Positions 15,218 to 25,400 of a stretch of 64,000 bases of DNA are shown in pieces (the first letter of the stretch is position 1; every line of letters begins with the position of its first letter). This stretch comes from Chryseobacterium sp. MA9. GTDB lineage: Bacteria; Bacteroidota; Bacteroidia; Flavobacteriales; Weeksellaceae. The position numbers and the translations under genes were made by a program. The stretch covers positions 4,663,501 through 4,727,500 of the forward strand of contig NZ_CP075170.1 in assembly GCF_024399315.1 (NCBI RefSeq), read 5' to 3'. The notes beneath the pieces were generated by a model. It saw only the letters and a program-made list of their open reading frames with translations. It made no database searches and had not been told where the DNA came from.

Positions 15218-16645
15218 TTAATGCCCTGATTTGGCTTCAGTGCTTTCTACATGACCCAAATATTTGGTACAATATGCTCCAAATATGAGAATTACCAGAT
15301 AGCAGAATACAGGAATGATAAATGAGTGCTGTACTCCAAACTGATCTGCAAGATATCCCTGGAAAATAGGAACAATAGCACCTCCCAAAATGGCCATTAC
15401 CACCAAAGAAGATCCCTGGCTGGTATATTTACCAAGTCCTGAAATTGCTAATGTATAAATATTAGAGAACATAATAGAGTTGAAAATTCCGATTCCTAAA
15501 ATACTGTACATTGCAAGCTCACCATGATTCACCATAGCAGAAATCAATAATACAACATTGATCGCGGCAAAGATGGATAATGTTCTTGCCGGAGCCGCTT
15601 TACCAATGAAAAAAGCTATGAAATTCAGAACGATAAATACAAGGAAAAAGCTGATCTGAGAGAAGGTAAGATTCACAATACTGAAGATCACAAGAAAAAC
15701 AGCTCCTGCTGCTCCCAGCATGTAAACTGCCTTTTTGCCCTGACTTAAGGACTGATTTAAAGAGATTGCTCCCAGAAAACGACCGATCATCGCTCCGCCC
15801 CAATACATGGAAAGGTAATTTTTACTGATAATTTCATTAAAACCCATGATCTGAGGCTGCTCCAGGAAACTGATGATAAAACTACCCACCGCTACTTCTC
15901 CACCCACATAGCAGAACATAGCAAATACACCAAATTTCAGGTGGCTGAATTCAAGAGCTCCCCAACCTTTTACAATTTCCTCTTCACCCATCTGGAATGA
16001 CGGAAGTTTAACTCTGGAAATCAATAAGGCTACCAGCAAGAGAATACCCGCGAAAATAAGATACGGAATTCTTGTTGCTACCGCACTGAATGATCCATCC
16101 GGAGACGAGAAAAATTCAAAAATAAGGTGGCCTCCAAGCACAGGAGCAATCGTAGTTCCGAATGCATTGAATGCCTGTGTCATATTCAGTCGGCTGGAAG
16201 CAGATTCTTCACTTCCCAGTAACGAAACATACGCATTGGCAGTGATCTGGAGTACCGTAAAGCCCAGTCCCAAAATAAACAAAGCTCCCAAAAACAACGG
16301 ATAATACGAGAAAGTAGCTGCCGGATAAAACAGAACACAGCCGAAAGCTGCCAGAAAAATTCCGAACAGTATCCCTTTTTTATATCCTAATTTATTGATA
16401 GGATCTCCCTTCGTGATAGAGATCAAAAAATAAATCAGTGATCCGATAAAGTAAGCTCCGAAGAAACAGAACTGTACCAGCATGGATTCAAAAAAGGTAA
16501 GATTGAAAAGTTGCTTCAGATAGGGGATCAGGATATCATTCATACAAGTGATGAATCCCCACATAAAAAACAGCAGGGTGATGGTAATCAACGGAACCGT
16601 ATAATTCCTGCTTTGAGATTGTACTTCTTTATTAATCATAAACAT
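15218..16645 (-). CDS. Sugar MFS transporter, FucP/GluP type
   Basis: 475 residues, 12 hydrophobic segments. N-terminal helix LLFFMWGFITCMNDILIPYL and the QFCFFGAYFIGSL helix are characteristic of the fucose/glucose-galactose permease branch of the major facilitator superfamily; LGLGFTVLQITANAYVSLLG is another family block. It should import a hexose by proton symport. Glucokinase is encoded at 45.3 kb and could act on the product. The start could be one of two nearby ATGs (codon 1 or 3). Confidence 0.92.
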   Translation of the reverse strand: MFMINKEVQSQSRNYTVPLITITLLFFMWGFITCMNDILIPYLKQLFNLTFFESMLVQFCFFGAYFIGSLIYFLISITKGDPINKLGYKKGILFGIFLAAFGCVLFYPAATFSYYPLFLGALFILGLGFTVLQITANAYVSLLGSEESASSRLNMTQAFNAFGTTIAPVLGGHLIFEFFSSPDGSFSAVATRIPYLIFAGILLLVALLISRVKLPSFQMGEEEIVKGWGALEFSHLKFGVFAMFCYVGGEVAVGSFIISFLEQPQIMGFNEIISKNYLSMYWGGAMIGRFLGAISLNQSLSQGKKAVYMLGAAGAVFLVIFSIVNLTFSQISFFLVFIVLNFIAFFIGKAAPARTLSIFAAINVVLLISAMVNHGELAMYSILGIGIFNSIMFSNIYTLAISGLGKYTSQGSSLVVMAILGGAIVPIFQGYLADQFGVQHSFIIPVFCYLVILIFGAYCTKYLGHVESTEAKSGH

Positions 16646-17005
16646 TTATTTATCTGGATAAGGATCGTTCCTTAACTTTTTTAGCCTACAGCATTGTAAT
16701 TGGTGAAGTAGGGCAAATATAGGGATCAGCCTATTGGTTTGCAATAATTTTAATGGTTTTTATAATGAAATGTATGCTTCTTTTCGGTTTAGAATGTTAT
16801 TTTCATTTTTTGAGACAATAATACAAAAACAACAGCATTTTTCAATGCATTATCTTCAGAAAAACACATTTCTGTTTTCACAAATAATGAATATGTTGAG
16901 ATTACAGCTATAAATTTTGAATATTTCATCAACTGATAGCCAATTTTTTGTATTTTGACGACCTATTTATACAAGTGAAAAATTTAATATTTCATTATTA
17001 TATAG
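16646..17005. other. Divergent intergenic region between transporter and pnp
   Basis: AT-rich, about 430 bp including the pnp leader. Apart from the pnp promoter I see no ORF, repeat or structured RNA. Confidence 0.4.
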
Positions 17006-17013
17006 TACCTTTG
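17006..17013 (+). promoter_or_regulatory. -7 element of the pnp promoter
   Basis: TACCTTTG fits TAnnTTTG exactly. It lies 66 bases before the ATG, so pnp has an untranslated leader of about 60 nt. Confidence 0.6.
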
Positions 17014-17079
17014 CACACGAAATTTAAAGAGTTTAAATATTAATTCATACTCAATACGGAGTATTAAGAAGACAAATTT

Positions 17080-19338
17080 ATGAGTATACCTCAAGCGTTT
17101 ACAGAAATGATTACTCTTGCAGATGGCAGAGAAATCACTATCGAAACAGGGAAATTGGCTAAGCAGGCTGATGGATCTGTGGTAGTAAAAATGGGCGGAA
17201 CAATGCTTTTAGCAACTGTTGTGGCCAATAAAGAAGCAAATCCTGGTGTAGATTTTTTACCATTAACCGTTGATTACAGAGAAAAATTCTATGCAGGTGG
17301 AAGAATTCCTGGAAACTTCTTTCGTAGAGAAGCAAGACCTTCAGATCAGGAAATTTTAACGATGCGTTTGGTGGACAGAGTTTTACGTCCGCTTTTCCCT
17401 GAAGATTTCCATGCTGAAGTTCAGGTGATGATTTCATTAATTTCTTATGACGGAAAAACAATTCCTGATGATTTAGCAGGTTTGGCAGCTTCTGCAGCTA
17501 TTGCTATTACAGATATTCCTTTCAACGGACCAATGTCTGAAGTAAGAGTTGTAAGATTTGACGGAGTGCTTTCTATCAACCCAAGTTACGAAGAATTGAA
17601 AAATTCTGAATTAGACATCATGGTTGGAGCTACTAAAGACTCCATCGTAATGGTAGAAGGAGAAATGAAAGAAATTTCTGAGCAGGAAATGTTAGAAGCT
17701 ATTAATTTTGGTCATGCTGAAATTAAAAAGCAAATTGAAGCTCAGGAAAGATTAGCAGAAAAAGTAGGAAAAGCTTTCCCTAAGAGAGAATATTCTCACG
17801 AAAATCACGACGAAGAAATTCGTGAAAAAGTGTGGAAAGAAACTTACGATAAAGTATATGAAGTAGCAAGAACTCCATCTGGAAAAGAGGAGAGAGGAGA
17901 GAAATTCAAAGCTGTTCGTGAAGAATTCCTTGCTCAATACGGTGATAATGAAGAAGAATTGGAAAGAGTAACTCCTTTCGTAAAAGTATATTACCATGAC
18001 GTAGAAAAAGAAGCAATGCGTCAGATGATCCTTGAAGACAATATCCGTCTTGATGGACGTGATCCTCAAACGATCCGCCCAATCTGGTCAGAAATTGATT
18101 ACCTTCCGGGAGCTCATGGTTCTGCAGTATTTACAAGAGGTGAAACTCAGTCTTTAACAGCAGTAACTTTAGGTTCTGTGAAAGATGCAAATATGGTAGA
18201 CAGCGTAATCACGCAGCACGACGAGAAATTCTTCTTACACTATAACTTCCCTCCATTCTCTACAGGTGAAGCAAGACCTCTAAGAGGAACTTCAAGAAGA
18301 GAAGTAGGACACGGTAACCTTGCTCAGAGAGCATTACAGGCCGTTATTCCTGAAGAAAATCCATATACAATCAGAATTGTTTCTGATATCCTTGAATCAA
18401 ACGGTTCATCTTCAATGGCAACAGTTTGTGCAGGAACACTAGCACTAATGGATGCAGGGGTACAAATTACAAAACCTGTTTCCGGTATTGCTATGGGATT
18501 GATCACAGATGCAAAATCAGGTAAATTCACTGTACTTTCTGATATCTTAGGAGATGAAGACCACCTGGGAGATATGGACTTCAAAGTAACAGGTACTGCA
18601 GATGGTATTACAGCTTGTCAGATGGATATTAAAATCCAGGGACTTTCTATGGACATCATGGAAAAAGCATTGATGCAGGCCAGAGACGGAAGACTACACA
18701 TTTTAAATAAAATTACTGAAACTATTTCTGAACCAAGAGCAGATGTGAAGCCTCACGCTCCGAAAATGGTGGTAATGGAGATCTCTAAAGACTTCATTGG
18801 TGCTGTAATCGGGCCTGGAGGAAAAATCATTCAGCAGATGCAGAAAGATACAGATACTGTTATTGCTATTGAAGAAGTAGGTGAAATTGGACGTATCGAA
18901 ATTGCAGGAACAGACAGAGAGAAAATCAATGCTGCTGTTGCTAAGATTAATGAAATCACTTTCGTACCGGTTGTAGGAGAAGTTTACAATGGTAAAGTAG
19001 TAAAAGTAATGGACTTTGGTGCTTTCGTAGCGATTGCTAAAGGTACAGAAGGACTTCTTCACATTTCTGAAATTGAATGGGCTCGTCTTGACAAAGTTCC
19101 TTATGCTGAAGGTGATGAAGTAGAAGTGAAGTTCATGGGTTATGATGACCGTAAGAAAATGAAACTTTCAAGAAAAGTTCTTCTACCAAGACCTCCAAGA
19201 CCGGAAGGACAAGGTAGACCAGAAGGGCAAAGAAGACCAGAAGGACAGGGAAGACCAGAGGGACAAAGAAGACCTGAAGGACAAAAACCACAGGGTGAAA
19301 GACCAGTGGAAAACGAAACTCCTTCGAACGAAGCTTAA
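17080..19338 (+). CDS. pnp: Polynucleotide phosphorylase (polyribonucleotide nucleotidyltransferase)
   Basis: 752 residues. Two RNase PH domains (about 10-230 and 325-545; FFRREARPSDQEILTMRLVDR and GSVKDANMVDS, then GHGNLAQRALQAVIP), a KH domain with IGPGGKIIQ near 585, and an S1 domain (about 633-700, VMDFGAFVAI). It is a 3'-5' phosphorolytic exoribonuclease. The last 50 residues are a repeat tail with five RPEGQ units (DNA 19197-19300), unlike the acidic or degradosome-binding tails of other phyla. Monocistronic with its own promoter and terminator. Confidence 0.98.
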   Translation: MSIPQAFTEMITLADGREITIETGKLAKQADGSVVVKMGGTMLLATVVANKEANPGVDFLPLTVDYREKFYAGGRIPGNFFRREARPSDQEILTMRLVDRVLRPLFPEDFHAEVQVMISLISYDGKTIPDDLAGLAASAAIAITDIPFNGPMSEVRVVRFDGVLSINPSYEELKNSELDIMVGATKDSIVMVEGEMKEISEQEMLEAINFGHAEIKKQIEAQERLAEKVGKAFPKREYSHENHDEEIREKVWKETYDKVYEVARTPSGKEERGEKFKAVREEFLAQYGDNEEELERVTPFVKVYYHDVEKEAMRQMILEDNIRLDGRDPQTIRPIWSEIDYLPGAHGSAVFTRGETQSLTAVTLGSVKDANMVDSVITQHDEKFFLHYNFPPFSTGEARPLRGTSRREVGHGNLAQRALQAVIPEENPYTIRIVSDILESNGSSSMATVCAGTLALMDAGVQITKPVSGIAMGLITDAKSGKFTVLSDILGDEDHLGDMDFKVTGTADGITACQMDIKIQGLSMDIMEKALMQARDGRLHILNKITETISEPRADVKPHAPKMVVMEISKDFIGAVIGPGGKIIQQMQKDTDTVIAIEEVGEIGRIEIAGTDREKINAAVAKINEITFVPVVGEVYNGKVVKVMDFGAFVAIAKGTEGLLHISEIEWARLDKVPYAEGDEVEVKFMGYDDRKKMKLSRKVLLPRPPRPEGQGRPEGQRRPEGQGRPEGQRRPEGQKPQGERPVENETPSNEA

Positions 19339-19358
19339 TAAGATTTATTCTTAAATAT

Positions 19359-19388
19359 AAAAAATCCCTCAATTTTGAGGGATTTTTG
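19359..19388 (+). terminator. Terminator of pnp
   Basis: Stem AAAATCCCTCA / TGAGGGATTTTT. Confidence 0.9.
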
Positions 19389-19396
19389 CTTTTTAT

Positions 19397-19487
19397 GTCA
19401 TTGCGAAATGTATAGCATTAGAGTAATCTCACTTTTGGAAATTTAAAGGGAAATTTTGAAATTACTTCACCCTCGCCTCGTAATGAC
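19397..19487. repeat. MITE-like interspersed repeat
   Basis: 91 bp bounded by GTCATTGCGA and its inverse TCGTAATGAC. The inner sequence contains GAGTAATCTCAC, resembling intergenic repeats of many Flavobacteriia (GTCATTGCGAGG... type). Non-coding. Confidence 0.5.
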
Positions 19488-19495
19488 TATAATTA

Positions 19496-21913
19496 TTAGC
19501 TTCCAATTCTCTGTTTCAGATCCTCAGCACCTCCCGTTTTTCTGGGCTGTCCATTTTTAGAAGAACCGAAATTGTAAGTATAAGAAAGCGTCACCACACG
19601 GGTATCTCTTTTTACTGCAAAGTTTTCAAGATAATCATTATAAACGGTTTGTCCTTTTATATTGCTCGTAAAGAACATATCAGTGAAAGATAACTTCAGG
19701 GTACTGTTGTTTTTGAATTTCTTCTGAGCTCCGATATTCAGATACCAATTAGGACTTATATCCAGATAAGCATACACTTCTCTTGCCTTATAATTCCCGG
19801 TGAGCTCAGCAGTGAAACCATTTCCTAGCTTGAATGAATTGATGCTGTTGATATTAAAAGTGAAGTTTCCTTTGTTATTGATCTGTGTTCCTGAAACATT
19901 TCCAGTGTATGATCCATAGTAGAAATTAGCACTGTTGTTCATATCCCACCATGGGGTCACTTTTACAGGCGCAATCAGGTTTAACCCGAAATAAGATACA
20001 GAATTTAAATTTTCAATAGTCTGTACTGTAACTACCTGTCCGTTTTCTACCACAGGTTTAAGGATATCTGTGATATTATTAGATGTTTTGCTGTAGCTTA
20101 ATGTTGCAAAATATTTGTTGCTCAGGCTGTAAGTCAGTTCATAATTCATTGTGGTCTGTGCATTCAGATCAGGATTTCCTGCTTTAAGTGTCGTAGGATC
20201 AAGATAAAACTTAAAAGGATTCAGCTGGTTATAGCTAGGTCTTGTGATCCTTCTGCTGAAATTAACTTCAAGGCTGCTTTTATCTGTCAGATCATAAGAA
20301 AAAACGGCACTTGGAAACAATTGAGTGTAATTTCTTTTGTTGATTTGATTAGTAGTAATCTGGGTTCCTTTTACATTGGTGTTTTCCATTCTTAACCCTG
20401 CTGTCGCTTTGAACTTTTCCCATTTTTTAGAGACATTTCCATACACCGCATTAATATTTTCTTCGTAAATAAAATGATTGGTTTTGGCAAGATCAGGGAT
20501 CGAAACTCCTGAGCTTGCATTGAAAAACTTCAGATCATTATCTGTTTTTACAAAGCTGGTTTTAATTCCCGTTTCCAGTTTCCATTCATGTTTAAAATTC
20601 TTGGTAAGATCAGATTTTAAAGAATAAATATTCAGCTTTCCATCCATATCACCTTTTATGATGTCCAGATTATTCGTTCCGCTGGCTATGTCATGCGTTT
20701 GGGTATCAAAACTTTGCAGTGAAGAGTTTGCATAATTAATGTAGTCGAAATCAGTAGAGATTTCAGAGCCTAAAGAATCAATCGTATATTTATGATTAAG
20801 GTTGAATGAAAGATTGGTCCAGCGGTCATTTGATCTGTTGACGGTGGTGAATGAGCTTTCAGGAAGATGGTTGCTTCCCAGTGTCACATTGGAATTATCT
20901 CCGTTCACATTGAATTTGTTTGAGATCAGCCCCATAGAAAATCCAAGCACATTTTTATCATTCAGATAATAATCCATTCCTGCCTTGGCAACATGGCTGT
21001 TGAATTTGAATTTCAGATAATTATCCTGTACATATGCTTTTTTAAAATTGTTGGCTTCATAGAAATTTCTGTCCAGTACCAGACCATTGTAAGCTTCTCT
21101 GTAGGCAAAGCTGTAATTTCCAAAAATATTGATTTTCTTATTTCGGTGGTTAATGCTGAAACTGTTATTGTTCTTCACATATTTACCCGTTCCTAACGAG
21201 GTGGAAACACTTCCGTTGGTTCCTTTTCTCTGTTCTTTTTTAAGCTTAATATTAATGATTGCAGATCCCGCTGCATCATATTTGGAAGATGGATTGGTAA
21301 TGAATTCTATCTTTTCAATAGTGGAGGACGGAATTCCCTTAAGATAATTGGCAAGGTCGCTTCCGGTCATCGGTGTATTTTTGCCATCAATCTGAATCAG
21401 AAGATTTCCTTTCCCGCGGAGGCTGATATTATCATTATTGTCAATACTTACTCCCGGAGCTTTTTCCAAGACTTCAAAAGCAGAATTTCCGGTGCTTGCA
21501 ATGCTGTTTTCAACATTCATGATCATTTTTCCGTCCTGTCTTTCAATAAGAGGTTTGGTTTTGGTGATCGTTACACCTTCAATAGATTTTACACTCAGGT
21601 CTATGGAAGGGAGCGTCGTATTTTCAGCTAATGAAATATTTTCCGAATGATAGACTTCAGCACCGTTTCTATTGATCTTTATCTGATAAGTTCCTTCTTT
21701 TAAATCATCAAAATTAAACTTACCATTACTATCAGCAATTTCTGTTTTGATTAGCTGATGATCTGCATTAAAGAGATTGATCTCCATCTGCTCAGTTTTT
21801 CCGGATTTTATATTTCCGGACAAAGACAAATTCTGCGTAGCCTGTTGGGCAGAATATCTGCTGCTGAACGAGGTCAGTATGCAGATAAAAATAAATGAGA
21901 GTATTCTGGTCAT
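19496..21913 (-). CDS. Outer-membrane beta-barrel receptor (OMP_b-brl_3 type TonB-receptor-like)
   Basis: 805 residues with a signal peptide (MTRILSFIFICILTSFSSRYS). After it come a carboxypeptidase-regulatory-like domain (about 30-110), a plug-like domain (about 115-225; NSIASTGNSAFEVLEKAPGV, GNLLIQIDGKNTP) and a long barrel ending in SYTYNFG. The short terminal segment after the barrel (KRIGS end) is usual in this family. It probably takes up or senses a ligand across the outer membrane. The gene follows a MarR regulator with only 6 bases between, so the receptor is likely under its control. Confidence 0.9.
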   Translation of the reverse strand: MTRILSFIFICILTSFSSRYSAQQATQNLSLSGNIKSGKTEQMEINLFNADHQLIKTEIADSNGKFNFDDLKEGTYQIKINRNGAEVYHSENISLAENTTLPSIDLSVKSIEGVTITKTKPLIERQDGKMIMNVENSIASTGNSAFEVLEKAPGVSIDNNDNISLRGKGNLLIQIDGKNTPMTGSDLANYLKGIPSSTIEKIEFITNPSSKYDAAGSAIINIKLKKEQRKGTNGSVSTSLGTGKYVKNNNSFSINHRNKKINIFGNYSFAYREAYNGLVLDRNFYEANNFKKAYVQDNYLKFKFNSHVAKAGMDYYLNDKNVLGFSMGLISNKFNVNGDNSNVTLGSNHLPESSFTTVNRSNDRWTNLSFNLNHKYTIDSLGSEISTDFDYINYANSSLQSFDTQTHDIASGTNNLDIIKGDMDGKLNIYSLKSDLTKNFKHEWKLETGIKTSFVKTDNDLKFFNASSGVSIPDLAKTNHFIYEENINAVYGNVSKKWEKFKATAGLRMENTNVKGTQITTNQINKRNYTQLFPSAVFSYDLTDKSSLEVNFSRRITRPSYNQLNPFKFYLDPTTLKAGNPDLNAQTTMNYELTYSLSNKYFATLSYSKTSNNITDILKPVVENGQVVTVQTIENLNSVSYFGLNLIAPVKVTPWWDMNNSANFYYGSYTGNVSGTQINNKGNFTFNINSINSFKLGNGFTAELTGNYKAREVYAYLDISPNWYLNIGAQKKFKNNSTLKLSFTDMFFTSNIKGQTVYNDYLENFAVKRDTRVVTLSYTYNFGSSKNGQPRKTGGAEDLKQRIGS

Positions 21914-21919
21914 AGCGTT

Positions 21920-22360
21920 TTACTTTTTAGGGTTAAGACAGTTTTCTGAAATTTTCAGTAAAGCTGAATACATGACTTCCAGTTCCTCATTTTTAATACC
22001 CTTCAAAGCTGTTTTACGGTTCTTCTCCACAATATTCTGAACCTCTCTGATCACTTTTACTCCGGAATCTGTTACTTCCAGATTGGTTTTTCGGCGGTCT
22101 TCAGGATGAACATGTCTTGTAATGTATTCGGATTTTACCATTAATTCAATAATCCTTGTAACAGAAGCATTGTCTTTGAAAACAAGGTCACCAATCTCAT
22201 TCTGGGTAATTCCCGGGTTTTCCAGAATCGCTTTGATGATAAGCCACTGATCAATTGTGATCGTATAACCATGGGCTTTCAGCTGCCGCTGAGCATAGTT
22301 TCTATAGGCTCTGATTGCTTTGTCTATGTTGTAGAATATAATTGAATTTAACTTTTCCAT
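21920..22360 (-). CDS. MarR-family transcriptional regulator
   Basis: 146 residues with a winged helix-turn-helix: QWLIIKAILENPGITQNEIG as helices 2-3, DNASVTRIIELMVKSEYITR as recognition helix and HVHPEDRRKTNLEVTDSG as the wing (DxRxxxxxxT motif). MarR proteins bind palindromic sites as dimers and release them on ligand binding. A perfect 14-bp palindrome lies 28 bases upstream of its start, so autoregulation is likely. First gene of an operon with the outer-membrane receptor. Confidence 0.94.
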   Translation of the reverse strand: MEKLNSIIFYNIDKAIRAYRNYAQRQLKAHGYTITIDQWLIIKAILENPGITQNEIGDLVFKDNASVTRIIELMVKSEYITRHVHPEDRRKTNLEVTDSGVKVIREVQNIVEKNRKTALKGIKNEELEVMYSALLKISENCLNPKK

Positions 22361-22387
22361 ATTTTAGAATTAAATGATTTATCAATT

Positions 22388-22401
22388 ATTGATATATCAA
22401 T
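22388..22401. promoter_or_regulatory. Probable MarR operator
   Basis: Perfect palindrome ATTGATATATCAAT in the leader region between the MarR start (22360) and the ABC-permease operon end (22479); flanked by further AATT/AATT symmetry. Role inferred from position and from the size of known MarR boxes. Confidence 0.5.
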
Positions 22402-22478
22402 CAATTGGTAGAATCCCTTTTTATTTTGTTACAATTCCTGGAAAGTATTTTCAAAAAAAATTAAAAACGGCCTGTAAG

Positions 22479-25400
22479 TTATTCCTGTTTTGTCTTTGTA
22501 GAGGCGTTTTTCGACCCTGAAGTAAAAGTTATATTTTCTGTAGTCTTGAATAATCTGTCGATTTGTTTTCTGGTATAAACATCCGGAGAAGCTTTGTAAA
22601 ACTCACTGATCAGGTCCAGTGAAGTAGGCTTTCTGGGATAATGATTGTTGTTGAGAAAGCTTTTTAAGGCCGTATTCACCTTCTTTTCACCGATTAAATT
22701 GCTCAACTCAACCATTGCGGCAGCTCCTTTGGAATAAGAAATATGAGGAACTTCTCCTGTTGCTTTATAGATGGGAACATTTTCAGACAGTCCTTTTTCA
22801 TTATCATAGATTTGCTGATGCACTTTGATTCTCTCCATCATTTTTTCTCTGCCGTGCATTTTCTTGTAAAGCATCATTTCCGTATACATAGCCAGTGTTT
22901 CGGTAAGCATCACAGAACCTTCTCTGTCATCGGGATTGATCTGGCTGTTTCCCCACCAGAGATGGGAGAGCTCATGACCTGCCAGTTCATTGATGACATC
23001 CTGCTTTTTATCTGCCTGTATGTTGGCATGAAAAATCATGTCTTCCGGCATAAAGACCGCAGAAGGATAGGCTGTAGCCGCAAAACCTTTGGTAAAAGAT
23101 GAAATCTCTGCAAAATTGATGGTCTTAAAAGGATATTGCCCGAAATTCTGCTGGCAGTAATCTAAAGTAAGTTTGGCATTTTCAAGAAGGTGATCTACGT
23201 TTTCATAATGTTTTTTATGATAAAAGATATTGATGGTGATTCCTTTATAGTTCTCACTTTTTATCTCATATTTTGCTGATGAAACCGCAAACCGGAAAGG
23301 AATCTGACCTGCTTTATACTGGAAATAGTGACGCCCGGATTTTGTCCATTTCTTTACCAGATCTCCTGTACCTATAACTGTTTGATTCCCTTCAGTAGAA
23401 ACGGTCATATTGAGATTAATAAAATCCTTTTTTACCACTTCAGGAGCTTCAGGTTTCTTCAGTGCAGTAAGTTTTCCCAGTTTGAATTGGACGCGTTGCT
23501 TTTCATCCTGAATTTCATAATCCTTTTGATAGCCGATGGTGGGATAATACCTGCTAATCCTCATAAAAGCCCCGTCTTCAATAATAGCATTAAAAGACTG
23601 GTGACTGTTTACAGCAAACCATTGGTAGGAAAGAGTGAAGTTCAGGGAAGCTGTTTCGCCCGGCTGAATAGCTTGTTTTAATGATACTTCTGTAGTTTTT
23701 TTATCAATTTTCATTGTTTCAGTACCGGATGTCAATACAGCAGATTCAAGCTTTAGATCCTCATTAAAATTAACGAGTATTTTGTTGATGGGCTGGCTGG
23801 TTTGATTTGTAAGGGTGTACTTTCCTACGATCTGATAGGCGTTTTCCGAAGGATAAAGCTTAATTTCTGTTATAATATCAGAGATATCAGGCTGTGGAAG
23901 GTTTTCGTATTTCCGGAAGTTTTTTTCATATTCTACAGAACTTAAGATGGCCTGGTCTTTATCTTTAGAATCATAACCTTTCATAAACAATATTCCTGCA
24001 TAGATTCCTGAAATCAACAAAAGAATACTGAGGCCGGAAGTAATGGCAGAGATTTTTTTAATCTTTATTAAACGATTAAATACCCATAAAATACAGATGA
24101 CACCCGCTCCGAACAGAAGTCTTTGTGCAAAAGCCTTTTCATAAATTCCATAGCCGCTAAAATCACTGTAAGTACCTTTAAAATCTGAAAAGATTCTGAA
24201 AAGAGGGTAGGAGATGATTTTTCCGGAAACAGGACCTGATAATGTAAAAACTGCGAGAATAGAAATACCGAGTGCAATGAACTTATTGGGAATCCGGTCA
24301 TTAATCAATAAAATCAATCCTGAAAATAAAATCAGAGGAAAAGTATTGAAAAGGAAAACGCCGAGATAAGCATTCCAGTCGATATGAAAATACTGATAAA
24401 CAGCCTGAAAGATAATTCCCTGAGCAATTAAAATTCCTGTAAAGAAAAGCAGCAGAAGGCAGATTGAAATAAAATGTCCGGTTAATCTGTTTTTTGAGAA
24501 ATAAGTACTGTTTTCAATCAGGAAAAATCCGGAAGATCGGCTTCTCCAGAATATATCATTCAGAAAATAAGCTGAAATAAGAAGACCAAGCAGATGAAAG
24601 TTCTCTGAAATAGTTGTTGCCATAAGTCCCGAACCGGTATATTTCTGCGGAAGACGGATTCCTTTTTCAATCTCCGCATACATTTCCATGCCGACACAAA
24701 ATAATAGGAGGATAGAGACTGCAGGAACAGCAGTACTCTTGAACAGATAGGTAAGATCGGTTTTCACAAAAGAAAATACAGCCCTAAAAGAAGCCAGTCT
24801 ATCAAAGCTGGGTGAAACAGAAGAATACTCTGATTGACTTGTTTCGGATATTGGCGGGATAATTCCCATTGTTTTTACTTTCTGCCCGGATGTATTGGAG
24901 AATGAGAATAATCTGAGTGAAAGGAGAAGAATTCCAACTGATATAAAGATAAATAAGAGCCTGTTGAACAGCAGATAGCCCGTAAGAGGAACCATCTGAA
25001 TATTTTTCTGATGCGAATTAAGGTTACGGGCTTCCATGAAATAAGCAGACAGTCCAAAAGGATCAATCAAAGCTGAAAGCTGCTGCGTTTCTAAGGACTG
25101 AGGTAAGCTTCCTGCCATAAAGGGAGAGTTGGAAAACAGTAAAATAATCATATAAAATACATACAGAAGCAATCCACCCACTACAACCAGCAGTTTTTTT
25201 CTGACAATAAATGAAATGAGAAAAAGAAAACTGCAGACAAACAAGCTGTTGATAAATCCAAAGATCAACAATGGGTAGATGTAATGTATGATATTAAAAC
25301 CCTCCTGCATTTCACTTCCGGTTCGCATGATTTGTCCTATGAGAAATCCAGTCATCAGAAATGAAAAACTTATCAATGTCTGAAGAAAATAAGCGGTGAA

